NCBI GenBank assembly: GCA_905221605.1
Contig: CAJNDS010000224.1
Coordinates: forward strand, 1,277,085 to 1,341,084
Length of the DNA: 64,000 nucleotides
Source of the DNA: Symbiodinium natans
Taxonomy: Eukaryota > Sar > Dinophyceae > Suessiales > Symbiodiniaceae
Direction of reading: 5' to 3'
This document shows positions 47,786 through 57,500 of the stretch, in pieces. Positions within the stretch are counted from its first letter, which is position 1; each line of letters starts with the position of its first letter. Under the pieces are notes generated by a model. That model saw only the letters and a program-made list of their open reading frames with translations. It was not told the DNA's origin and did not search any database. The position numbers were made by a program, and so were the translations under genes.

Positions 47786-47953
47786 GTAGGGGAGCTGTAT
47801 TCACACCTGGCCACACAACTAGTCGTAAATTCTTTTTCAACAACCCTCCCTGAACCCTGAACCCTGAACCCTGAACCCTAAACCCTAAACCCTAAACCCT
47901 AAACCCAGCTGCTTTTGACACCCCTGCTCCTTCAAGTAAGCCCCTCCCCCCCC

Positions 47954-48000
47954 CCTGGATGAGGAGGAGATGTGCCGGCACTTCCTGCCCATCATGAGGC
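47954..48000 (+). CDS. Possible exon
   Basis: Frame LDEEEMCRHFLPIM, GC donor. It follows a C run and the acceptor is unclear. RHFLPI echoes HFIPIL of the exon at 38,745. Confidence 0.4.
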
Positions 48001-48166
48001 TCCCAGCAGCATGTAACACGGGTTCCTTCAGCTGAACACAAACTTTGTGTTTAGGGTTTAGGGTTTAGGAGTTTAGGGCCTGGGTTTAGGGTTTAGGGTT
48101 TAGGGTTTAGGGTTTAGGGTTTAGGGTTAGGGTCTAGGGTCTAGGGTCTAGGGTTTAGCGTGGTAG

Positions 48167-48257
48167 CACCCTGGGTCATTCGGATGTCTTGGTCGGGTTT
48201 AGGGCATGGGTTTGGGTGGAGTCTGTTCGCGGAGGCTTGCGCCTTCCATGTGTACAG
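48167..48257 (+). CDS. Putative exon containing one telomeric unit
   Basis: Acceptor GTGGTAG, frame TLGHSDVLVGFRAWVWVESV then RGGLRLPCVQ, donor CAG|GTACCT. GGGTTTAGGG inside it is read as GFR, possibly exonised repeat. Confidence 0.5.
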
Positions 48258-48757
48258 GTACCTAAATTTCGGGACCATAGGACCATGGGACCATACGGCA
48301 ATAGGGTTTAGGGTTTAGGGTTTAGGGCTAAATATGGCAGAGACACCCCAAAAGGGGCTACGACTAGTGAGCTGATGCGGGCTGAGGAATAGCCTGTCAA
48401 GAAGCCTTGGGGCTGTGTGAGTCCCCTTCGAGCTAGTGGCGACATCTCTCGCTGAACGACATACACCCCAAACCGGTTTATATAGGGTTTACAGGGTTCA
48501 TGGGGTTCATAGGGTTCATAGGGTTCATAGGGTTTAGAACCTTGAACCCTAAAACCCTGCACGGGTGCAGAACTGCCTTTGTCGAACACCACTTTCTGCA
48601 TTCCCCCCTCGCAGTGCTGACGCCCCAAACCCTCCATTCCCCCTGAGGAAGGGATACTTGCCTGAATTATGTTGGTACATGTCCCTTTTTTCAGGTTGCT
48701 AGACAACGCCTGAAGGTTTGAGCCCAGGGAATGTTCACCTGCCGCCGTTTTCTGCAG

Positions 48758-48965
48758 ACTCAGCTTTAGGCAACATGCAGACGTCATGGACTTCATTGCC
48801 TCAGTACGCATCATCTCACGCTTCGCGAGAAGTCCTCTGCACCTGCTGAGAGTGGAGCTGTTGCCTCGGTTAATTAGCCACTTGTCCGCTACGATGCCCA
48901 ACATGTGGCTGCTATTGTTTGCGCTCGCGCCGCCTGGACCTCAGCATCTCAGCACTGCCGCGTAG
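48758..48965 (+). CDS. Probable terminal exon, hydrophobic/Arg-rich
   Basis: Pyrimidine-rich acceptor GTTTTCTGCAG, then 68 open codons: FRQHADVMDFIASVRIISRF then ARSPLHLLRVELLPRLISHL and SATMPNMWLLLFALAPPG, stop TAG at 48,963. Regularly spaced Arg followed by a hydrophobic helix recalls the S4-S5/S5 part of voltage-gated cation channels, but this is only a resemblance. It overlaps a 198-codon frame on the - strand that I judge to be a shadow. Confidence 0.55.
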
Positions 48966-49240
48966 AAAAATCTAGTACAAGCACACAAGGACCTTGCAGA
49001 AGATGCCTCAGTGCTCTGTGGTCCCAAAAGCCCTCAAATGCAAAGGGGTGCATACTCCATACTTATGTGGTACATGTCTTTTCTTCCCGGGAAGTGCAGG
49101 AACTGCGCATGCAAACCCCAAGGGCGCCCCCCCTCAAGAGTCTTGGCCAAACCTCCCAACCCCCAGAACGATGAAACCGGCTGAGGGTGTGGGATTCAAG
49201 GTTTTGGGGGTCCGAAACCCTAAGCGATAAACCCTATAAA

Positions 49241-49352
49241 CTTGGCTTTCTTCTGGCTGGCTCTTAGGACTTTATTTATTTGGGTTTTTGTAGAATCTAC
49301 AAGAAGGAGCCTAAAAGGTAAACTTTTAGGAGGGTTTCAGAAGTCAGCCAAG
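49241..49352 (+). mobile_element. Family C element, complete
   Basis: CTTGGCTTTCTTCTGGCTGG ... TTTCAGAAGTCAGCCAAG, 112 bp. Confidence 0.9.
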
Positions 49353-49400
49353 TAAACCTCACTTACACCCTGAAGAGTTTGGGGTCCTAAACGCCCCCAG

Positions 49401-49461
49401 AACCCCGAGGCACGAATTTCCAACAAGACCCAGGCTCCTGGCTTCCGCCACTGGATCTCAG
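49401..49461 (+). CDS. Putative exon
   Basis: Acceptor GCCCCCAG, frame NPEARISNKTQAPGFRHWIS, GC donor. Confidence 0.5.
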
Positions 49462-49499
49462 GCCTAAGGGCAGACTGGGTCAGAGATTTAAGGGTTGTT

Positions 49500-49590
49500 T
49501 AGGGCTTAGGTTAGGGGTTAGGGTTTAGGGTTTAGGGTTTAGGGTTTAGGGCTTAGGGTTTAGGTTTAGGGTTTAGGGTTTAGGGTGAGA
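49500..49590 (+). repeat. TTTAGGG array
   Basis: About 12 units with minor slips. Confidence 0.95.
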
Positions 49591-49649
49591 CCCTGAACCC
49601 TAAAGCCTAGCCCTCCCAGAAAGCCCGCAACACGGAAGTACCTTTGCAG

Positions 49650-49800
49650 CCCGAGTGTACCCTGCTTAGGAATGGGACCTTTAGGTCAGATTACGGGGTT
49701 TCTAGGGCTTACATTTGCTTAAGAACCCTAAAAGAATCAAAAGATAATAATCCTATATTACCCTTACTCAGGAAGCATATTGTTATTTGTTCAGGGTTTT
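49650..49800 (+). mobile_element. Exon-like stretch running into a family I element
   Basis: After CTTTGCAG the frame reads PECTLLRNGTFRSDYGVSRA. From about 49,716 the sequence is family I (GCTTAAGAACCC, AATAATCCTATATTACCCTT). Confidence 0.4.
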
Positions 49801-50043
49801 TTAAGCAATTGGTAGTACAGGATTTCTAGGGTTCATGCGCTTTTTCGGGTTTACAGCGATTACCTGGAATATAGGGTTTTGGGGCTTGTGAGGTTTCTGG
49901 GGGTTTAGAGAGATTACACGGCCCTAACAAATTTGGGGTTTATCGGGCTACAAGGGCTTCGGGTGTTTTAGGCCTGGTGATTTTTTGTCTCATGGGTTTG
50001 AAGCTCCTTTCTGCGTTGGCTGGCGGGGGTTGGGGCACTTGAG

Positions 50044-50103
50044 GACTTTTTCCCAAACGATCGCCTGAGATTGAAAACCAGAAAGCCGACTCGACGACTC
50101 GAC
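50044..50103 (+). CDS. Putative exon, basic
   Basis: Acceptor CACTTGAG, frame DFFPNDRLRLKTRKPTRRLD, donor GAC|GTCACA, phase 0. Confidence 0.45.
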
Positions 50104-50215
50104 GTCACAAAATGATACGCCCAAAAAGCCCAAAAAAACCCTAGACAAAAACGCAAAAACTGCCTTGCCAACCAAAAAAAGAACTTTTAAGTTTTGCGGC
50201 TTGCTCACCTGGCAG

Positions 50216-50258
50216 GGAGAGAGAAGTTTGACCTCTTCATTCCTTGGTTATTGCAGAC
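50216..50258 (+). CDS. Putative exon with canonical donor
   Basis: Acceptor CCTGGCAG, frame REKFDLFIPWLLQ, donor AC|GTAAGG. Confidence 0.6.
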
Positions 50259-50668
50259 GTAAGGAACATAAGCCCCAACAACTATAAGCCTTAAAACCCT
50301 GACACCTGACACCTACGCCCTAAACCCTAAACCCTAAACCCTAAACCCCAAACCCCAAACCCCAAACCCGAAAACCCTTCGATTCAAAACCCTATAAGCC
50401 CTCAACCTTCAACACTCAAATCCGTTCGGCAAGCGCCTCTGCCCTGCCCCCCCCCCCCCCCCCCCCCTAAAGGCTGCATCGAGGCTGCAGGGATATTTTA
50501 CCCCAACTCCCTCAGACCCTGCAGGGGTTTAAGTTTAGGGTGTAGGGTTTAGGGTTTAGGGTTAGGGTTTAGGGTTTAGGGTTTGGGGTTTAGGGTTTAG
50601 GGTTTCTGGTTCAGTGTTTGGGCTTTGGGGTTTCGGGTCTGTGGGGTTGCATCTTGATGTGCTGACAG

Positions 50669-50754
50669 GACGTACAGGAACGACAGCTGCTCAAGAAAGG
50701 CCCCGGCGTGGCCAATGCTAAGCTTCAATGCTCCTTCTTGCGACTAAAGACATG
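50669..50754 (+). CDS. Exon before a family G element
   Basis: Acceptor GCTGACAG, frame DVQERQLLKKGPGVANAKLQ then CSFLRLKT, donor ATG|GTAGCC at the family G left end. Confidence 0.55.
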
Positions 50755-50899
50755 GTAGCCCAGTTGTATCCTTGTGCCCTTTTTTTTGGTCCTAGGTTCC
50801 CTTACAAAGTGGCCAACCTTAGGGTTTAGGGTTTAGGGTTTAGGGTTTAGGGTTTAGGGTTGGATACCCTTCTTGTAATCTGGTTACTGGGCTACCGAG
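50755..50899 (+). mobile_element. Family G element with telomeric array inside
   Basis: GTAGCCCAGTTGTATCC ... GGTTACTGGGCTACCGAG. The central 43 bp (50,818-50,860) are TTTAGGG units replacing the usual AACCAAAAAAAGGGTGCCC core. Confidence 0.75.
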
Positions 50900-50932
50900 C
50901 AAGCTGCCTACTTAGGTCACATTCGGATCCCC

Positions 50933-51054
50933 AGTAGACTAGGACCCGGAGTAGGCCCTGTTTTCTTTTTTTTAGGGTTAGGGTTCCCATATAGTTCCCT
51001 TAAAACCAAAAAGGGCGCCCTGTTTATTCCTAGGTTACTCCTGGGTCCAGTAGA
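50933..51054 (+). mobile_element. Family F element, complete
   Basis: AGTAGACTAGGACCCGGAGT ... GTTACTCCTGGGTCCAGTAG, with core AAAACCAAAAAGGGCGCCCT. Confidence 0.9.
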
Positions 51055-51159
51055 GTTGCAGGAGGGTCCATTCCAACCCTCAACCCGCCACCCTGTCTTG
51101 GGTTGGGGTTTCGGGTTTACGTAGGGTTTCAGGTTCAGGGTTGTGAGTTGTCCTCATCC

Positions 51160-51253
51160 AGCGCATCTTCCCCGCGGGGCTAACAAGGGCGCCGCGTTCT
51201 GGGATATGTGTTCTGCGCTCAAAGGTTATGCAGTTATGCGGAACCTGAAACTG
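51160..51253 (+). CDS. Putative exon of a preceding gene
   Basis: Acceptor CTCATCCAG, frame HLPRGANKGAAFWDMCSALK then GYAVMRNLKL, donor CT|GTCCCT. Confidence 0.5.
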
Positions 51254-51531
51254 CTGTCCCTGAACCCTAAATCCTAAACCCTAAACCCTGTAAGCCCTGT
51301 CCCTGAACGTCGGCGTGCTGATGGGCAAGGTTTCGCCCCAAGATAGATTTTCCTTTCGCGAACCTTGAAGTACGTAGAGGAAACCAACCCTAAACCCCAA
51401 ACCCCAAGCCCTAAACCCCTAAGCCCTATACCTCTAAGCCCTAAACCCCTGAACCCTAACCCCTAAACCCTAAACAACCCTTCCGGCTGCACTCTCCCTG
51501 GGGCCACTGCTGCCGTGCAGAGCTGCAAGGC

Positions 51532-51598
51532 ATGGCCAGCTTCTGGCCACCAACAAAAGTCGTCATCTGTCTGGGGTTCTTAGGGTCTTGGGCTTTAG
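51532..51598 (+). CDS. BPI/LBP exon 1: start and signal peptide
   Basis: ATG in AAGGCATGGCC, reading MASFWPPTKVVICLGFLGSW then AL: a short N-region, a hydrophobic core and Gly-Ser-Trp-Ala as a possible cleavage site. The donor G|GTTTAGGG is the first unit of a long telomeric array. The remaining G plus AT of exon 2 makes Asp. Confidence 0.75.
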
Positions 51599-54500
51599 GT
51601 TTAGGGTTTAGGGTTTAGGGTTTAGGTTTAGGGTTTAGGGTTTAGGGTTTAGGGTTTAGGGTTTAGGGTTTAGGGTTTAGGGTTTAGGGTTTAGGGTTTA
51701 GGGTTTAGGGTTCAGGGCTTAGAGTTTAGGGTTTGGAGAACCCCAGGCCCTAAACCCTCAAGTGTATCCCTGAAGTTGTTGCTATTTTGGCGGAACCTCC
51801 GGGGCACAACGCGATTCCCAACCCAAGAGCATCGGCTGCAGCTATATGGGTAGTTTCCTAAACTAGGGCCCCTTTTTGAGAACCCAGTATAAGGCGGCAC
51901 CCTGTAAAAAGGGATCCCAAAAAGGGACCCTAATTTAGAGAACTACCCATATACCCACTTGTTGAAGAGTCAGGGTTGCTCTGTCGGAAAACCCCCTTAA
52001 ACCCTAAGCCCTTGCGCCCCTGAACCCCAAAGACCTAAACCCCCTTCAATCCTTAGCCTTAAAGCCCTTAACTGTTCAGGGTTTAGGGTTTAGGGTTTAA
52101 GGGTTTAGGGTTTAGGGTTTAGGGTTTAGAGCCCTTAACCCACTCTGAGCTCCTAAGGCCTAAGCCCCCTCCCCCCGCCTGTAGCCAGATCCGGGCTTGC
52201 GGATGCGCCTCTCCCAGCATGCCCTGGACTATGCGACTCAGGACAAGCCACTGGAGTGAAGGGGTTAATGGGTAGTTGTAGGATTAGGGGTGTCGGGTTT
52301 AGGGTTGAGGGGTTGAGGGGTTTAGGGGTTTAGGGTTTAGGTTTGATGGGGTTCAGGGTTCAGGGCACAGGGGTTTAGGGCTTAGGGGTTTAGGGTGTAG
52401 GGGTTTGGGGTTTAGGGGTTTTGTCAGGGTTTAGGTTTTACAGGGTTTAGGGGTTCAGGCTTATAGGGTTTAGGAGTTCAAGGTGTTTAGGGGTTTAGGG
52501 TTTAAGGGTTTCGGGGTTTCCGGTTTTATTCAGGGTTTAGGTTTCAGGGGTTTAGGGTTTAGGGGCCCACACATGTGAGGGTTCGTGGTTGGTTGTAAGA
52601 AGCTTCTACTAGAAGGATCACGGGAAGTTATAAGTAGGGTTGTTTATGGTTCTGCTTGAAGTTCATTGGTAGTTCTACGTAGGGTTTAGAGTTCTACTTC
52701 ATGTACCTATAAGGTCTATGGGGTTTGTTCTTCTCTGGACCGTCGTGCTTATGGTGTAGATTTCGGGGCATACATAGCACTCCCGTACTCTGGTAGCAGG
52801 GTTAATGGCCTTTTGGATTTACTTGCTTGGGGGTTCAGGGCACTTATAAAACAATTACGAGTGTAGTCACAACCCACTTATAAGCCCCTTAGGTACCCTA
52901 ACAGAGCTATAATTGGGTTATAAGTACACTGAAACTTGCGTTACTAAGTACCAAGAACCTCCAAGCAGGGCTTAGTGACACTGGCCACGCACTGCTGCTG
53001 CATTCCCTGCAAAGGAGCTCCTGCCGAAAGTCTTGAAGCCCCTTGCCTGTGATCAGTTCAGGGTTTAGGGTTTAGGGTTTAGGGTTTAGGGTTTAGGGTT
53101 TAGGGTTTAGGGTTTAGGGGTATAGCGGCAACCCGATGCAGCCTTAAAGGGTTGGGGGGGGGGGGGGGGACTCAACCCCAGAAGGCTGGTTCGTAGTAGG
53201 GTTTGGGCTGCTGGTTCTAGGGTTTGGAACTCGAACCACCGGCTTGAAGACGCTGGCTCTGCTCAAAGCCCTAAACCCTACACCCTCAATCCTAAACCCC
53301 AAGCCCTAAGCCCTAAACCCTAAACCCTAAACCCTAAACCCCAGCGACAACTACCCATCAACCTTGAAGTCGACCATAAACTTTAAGCTTTCGGATGTTC
53401 ACCCTTTTACCAGCAGTCCTTGATAGGGGCTTAGGGTTTAGAGTTTAGGGTTTAGGGTTTAGGGTTTAGGGTTAGGTTAGTACGCCCTGCTATAGTCCCT
53501 ACTAAGGACTGTCAGTATAAGGGGGAACATCCCAATCCATAAGCTTCAAGCTCGAAAAGCAAAGGAGCCTGACGGATGTCAAGCTCACCAAGGGCGCGAG
53601 CGGCACATACAGCAACATTGACTACAGACCCTCGCGGCTTTCAGCTTCAGGGTCTACTGGGTTTAGGGTTTAGGGTTTAGGGTTTAGGGCTTAGGGTTTA
53701 GGGCTTTAGGGGTTTAGGGGTTTAGGGGTTTAGGGGTATAGGGTTTAGGGTTTACAGTTCAGGATTTAAAGTTTAGGCTTTCGGGTTTAGGGTTTACGGT
53801 TTAGGTTTTTCTGGAAGGTTGTGGCAGGGAACCCTGAACCCTAAACCCTAGCCACTAAACCCTAAACCCTAGACCCTACACCCCTTGCCCATGAACTGCC
53901 GGCCCTGAACCCTAAACCCTAAACCCGGTAGGGCTATGAGGTCTCGGATTGCTCTTAGGGTCCAACTCTTACGAATGTGTCAGGGTTTAGGGTTATGGTG
54001 CTGGGTGTGGCAGGCAGGGCAGACTTTCAGCAGATTTAGTCTGCTGTGGGCTTGTGGGCCCCTGGTCCTCAATTCTTCTGCTGGTTTTAATTTTAGGGTT
54101 GAGGGTGTAGGGTTTAGCCGTGGTTCGTGTGGCTAGGATGCTGTGTAGTAACCTGAATGTCCAAGCAACCGTTTTTTCGAATTTACAGAATCCCTAAACC
54201 CTAAACCCTTAACCCAAAAACCCTCCTGCTACCACCTTTTTAGCAACAAGTGTACCCTGTTAGCTCAAACCCTAAACCCTCAACCCCAAAGACCCTAAAC
54301 CCTGCTAGTTTACTGGCGAACCTAGATGAGCAATCATTCCCCACGGCAAGTGACAACCAGAGACCCCGCAAGTACACTCTAAGATACCCGAAACTTCCAA
54401 TACCCCCTGAACCCTAGACCCTAAACCCTGAACCCTAAATCTGATCACGTGAATGCAGGAAGAGCCCAAACAGCGCGCCCCCTACACCCCCCCTCTAATC

Positions 54501-57500
54501 GCCCTAAAAGGGTTCTTGATTCTCGAGGCTTCATGCTCCACTACAAGAAGCCCCAAGCCTAGCGGGTGCATAGTTCTACATCACCAACCCTCGGTGGCGC
54601 GGAACTGACACTGCCTCAGGAGTTTGGAATGTTAAGATCAACGAGGTCGGTGTCAGAGAGCCAGGCATGTTCAAGGGAGGGAGGGAGTAAACCCTAAACC
54701 CTAAGCCCCGAGCTTTAGGGTTTAGGGTTTAGGGTTTAGGGTTTAGGGGGTTTGGGGGAGTTCAAAATATCAGGGATTTGGGCGGCGCGAGGTGGTTTTG
54801 AGCTGTTGTGATCTTCTGCCGGTCGAAGTCCTGAACGCCAAATCCCCCTGAAGTTGCAGGATCCTGTGGGTGTGGTGTTTAGGGTTTAGGGTTTAGGGTT
54901 TAGGGTTTAGGGTTTAGGGTTTAGGGTTTAGGTTTTAGGTTTTAGGGTTTGGGGTTTGGGGTTTGGGGTTTAGGGTTTAGTTTAAGCTTTAGGGTACAGG
55001 GTGTGGGGGTTTAGGCCCTGCCTACCCTCCCCCTACACCACTTTTCTTCTCCTCGAAAAGCGGCCCCAAGTCGGTGTGCGTGGGTTGTCTTAACCCTGAA
55101 CCCTAAGCCCTAACCCTAAACCCTAAACCCTAAACCCTAAACCCTAAACCCTAAACCCTAAACCCTAAACCCTAAACCCTAAACCCTATTCAACGAAGCC
55201 GTGTGCAGGCATGACATTCGAGAGCCCTTCGGGGATCGAGCTGTGCTTGAAAGGAATCACGGCCAATGTCTCTTCTGTACCTCGGCCTGGGCTTTCAGAT
55301 TCTAAGCTCAGCCCTGGGCCGAACCCCTGAATTCCTACGAACCCCACCCCCAGCCCCCAACCCTAAACCCTAAACCCTAAACCCTAAACCCTAAACCCTA
55401 AACCCTAAACCCTAAACTCCTAAACCCTAAACCCTAAACCCCAAAACCTAAACCCTAAACCCTAAACCCTAAACCCTCAACCCTGCGGCCACAGAAGCGG
55501 CAGCTCTCAAGCCCAGGCCTCCTAGCTCTGGACCCTCAACCCACAACCATGTTTCAGCTTCCCTATAGGATCCCCCTGAAATAAGGGGCTTCTCTAGGGG
55601 GATTTTTCAAGGGTTTAGGGTTTAGGGTTTAGGGTTTAGGGTTTAGGGTTTAGGGTTAGTAGGTTCAGGAACCTATAGAATCCCCCTGAAATGAGGGGCT
55701 GAGATAGGGGGATTTTTCCGTAGCTGCTAAGAACCAGTAGGTTCAGGAACCTTGCTTGAACTTTTTGACCCCTGGGGTGAAAAAGGGATGATAGAAGGCA
55801 TGGCCTCAGCCCACCTTAGGGTTTAGGGTTTAGGGTTTAGGGTTTAGGGTTTAGGGTTTTGGGTTTTAGAGTTTCGGGTGCTGGGCCCAGAGTCAGAAGG
55901 TTCTGGAGGGCACCGCGCAAAGTTTCCGCGCGTAAGCTTCCTTAAGGGTTCCTGAAGAGTTCCTTGGGTTCCTTGGGTTCCTTGGGTTCCTTGGGTTCCT
56001 TGGGTTCCTCAACCCTTCTCTAACCCTGCATCCTAAACTCCTAAACCCTAAACACTAAATCTTGAACCCTAAACCCTAAACCCTAAACTGTGAATAGGAG
56101 CCCTAAACATCTTAAAGTTAAACCCTGCACCCTAAAGACTCAACGACGAAGGCTTGGTTCGCACGCTGGCTCTTCGTGACCGATGCTGGCATGGTCAACG
56201 TCGTGGTGCCCGAGCCTGGGCTGTTCCGAGCAGAGGTTTTGGGTATAGGGGCTGGGGTTTAGGGTTTAGGGCTAGGGTTTAGGGTTTAGGGTTTAGGGTT
56301 TAGGTTTTAGGGTTTAGGGTTTAGGGTTTAGGGTTTAGGGTTTAGGGTTTAGGGTTTAGGGTTTAGGGTTTAGGGTTTAGGGTTCAGGGTTCAGGGTTCA
56401 GGGTTCAGGGTTCAGGGTTCAGGGTTTAGGGGCCTCGGACTCCCTTTGAAGGCTAGGACTGCTGCAAATATGGACACCCTTTTCTTTTTGCGGGTAATTG
56501 TCTTGGGGAGGCCAAGTTATACTCAGCTCCAAACCCTCCTTCCACCCCTAAGCCCTGAACCCTAAACCCTAAACCCTCTAACCCCTAAACCCTAAACTCT
56601 CTAACGCGAAACCCTCGAACCCTAAACCCTAAACCCTCTTACCTAAACCCTAAACCCTAAACCCTCTAACCCCAAACCCTAAACCCTCTAACCCTAAACC
56701 CTATACCCTAAACCCTAAACCCTAAACCCTCTAACCGCAAACCCTAAAACCCTCTAACCCTAAACCCCAAACCCTAAACCCTCTGACCCTAAACCCTAAA
56801 CCCTAAACCCTAAAGCCAACTCCAGGATGGGCAAGTATGTGCCTCCATCGAGCTTTTGACCACCCGGAAAGGCCAGCCGAAGGCGGCCAAGGGTTTAGGG
56901 TTTAGGGTTTAGGGTTAGAGGGTTGAGGGGTGAGGGTTGAAGTGTAAGGGACATTGGGGACGTGCAAGGTTGAGGAGTTTAGGGGTCCTAAACACCCTGA
57001 AAACCTCAAACACTGAGACCCGGAAGCCTACACCCCAAACTGCAGGCCCATCCTTGACTAGGACCCCTTGTTTAGGGTTAGGGTTTAGGGTTGAGGGTTT
57101 CCCCACACCCCTTGACTAGGACCCCTTAACTAGGTACCAGGGTAGGCCCTTATTTGGATAAGGCTCCCTTAGTAAGCCCCCTCCAAACCCTAATAAGGAA
57201 ACCCTGTCTGGGGTCCAGTTGACCCTATCCGCCCATGCCGCGCAGATCAAGATTGCGCAGTTGGACGTAGACCTCCGACTGGGTTCCGTTTCATTCAGTC
57301 ACTCCAACCTGAACTGGGTGATGCGCCTTGGACCAGATCCATGTTGCTTTGCTGGTTCGTAGTAGGGGAATGAGGGACATTCTTTATCCGATGGAATCGC
57401 AGAGGGGTTTAAAGGTCGGGGAGTATAAGGTACCTGAACCCCTCATTCCCTACTAAGAGCCACCAGGTTTGCGTCGTGGGATGCCCTCCATAGTGCTTTG

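Noticed and set aside
48308-48904. 198-codon open frame on the - strand, the longest in the window
   Set aside because: It runs through a GGGTTCATA repeat and telomeric units, and its best part is the reverse of a + strand exon with good acceptor and composition.
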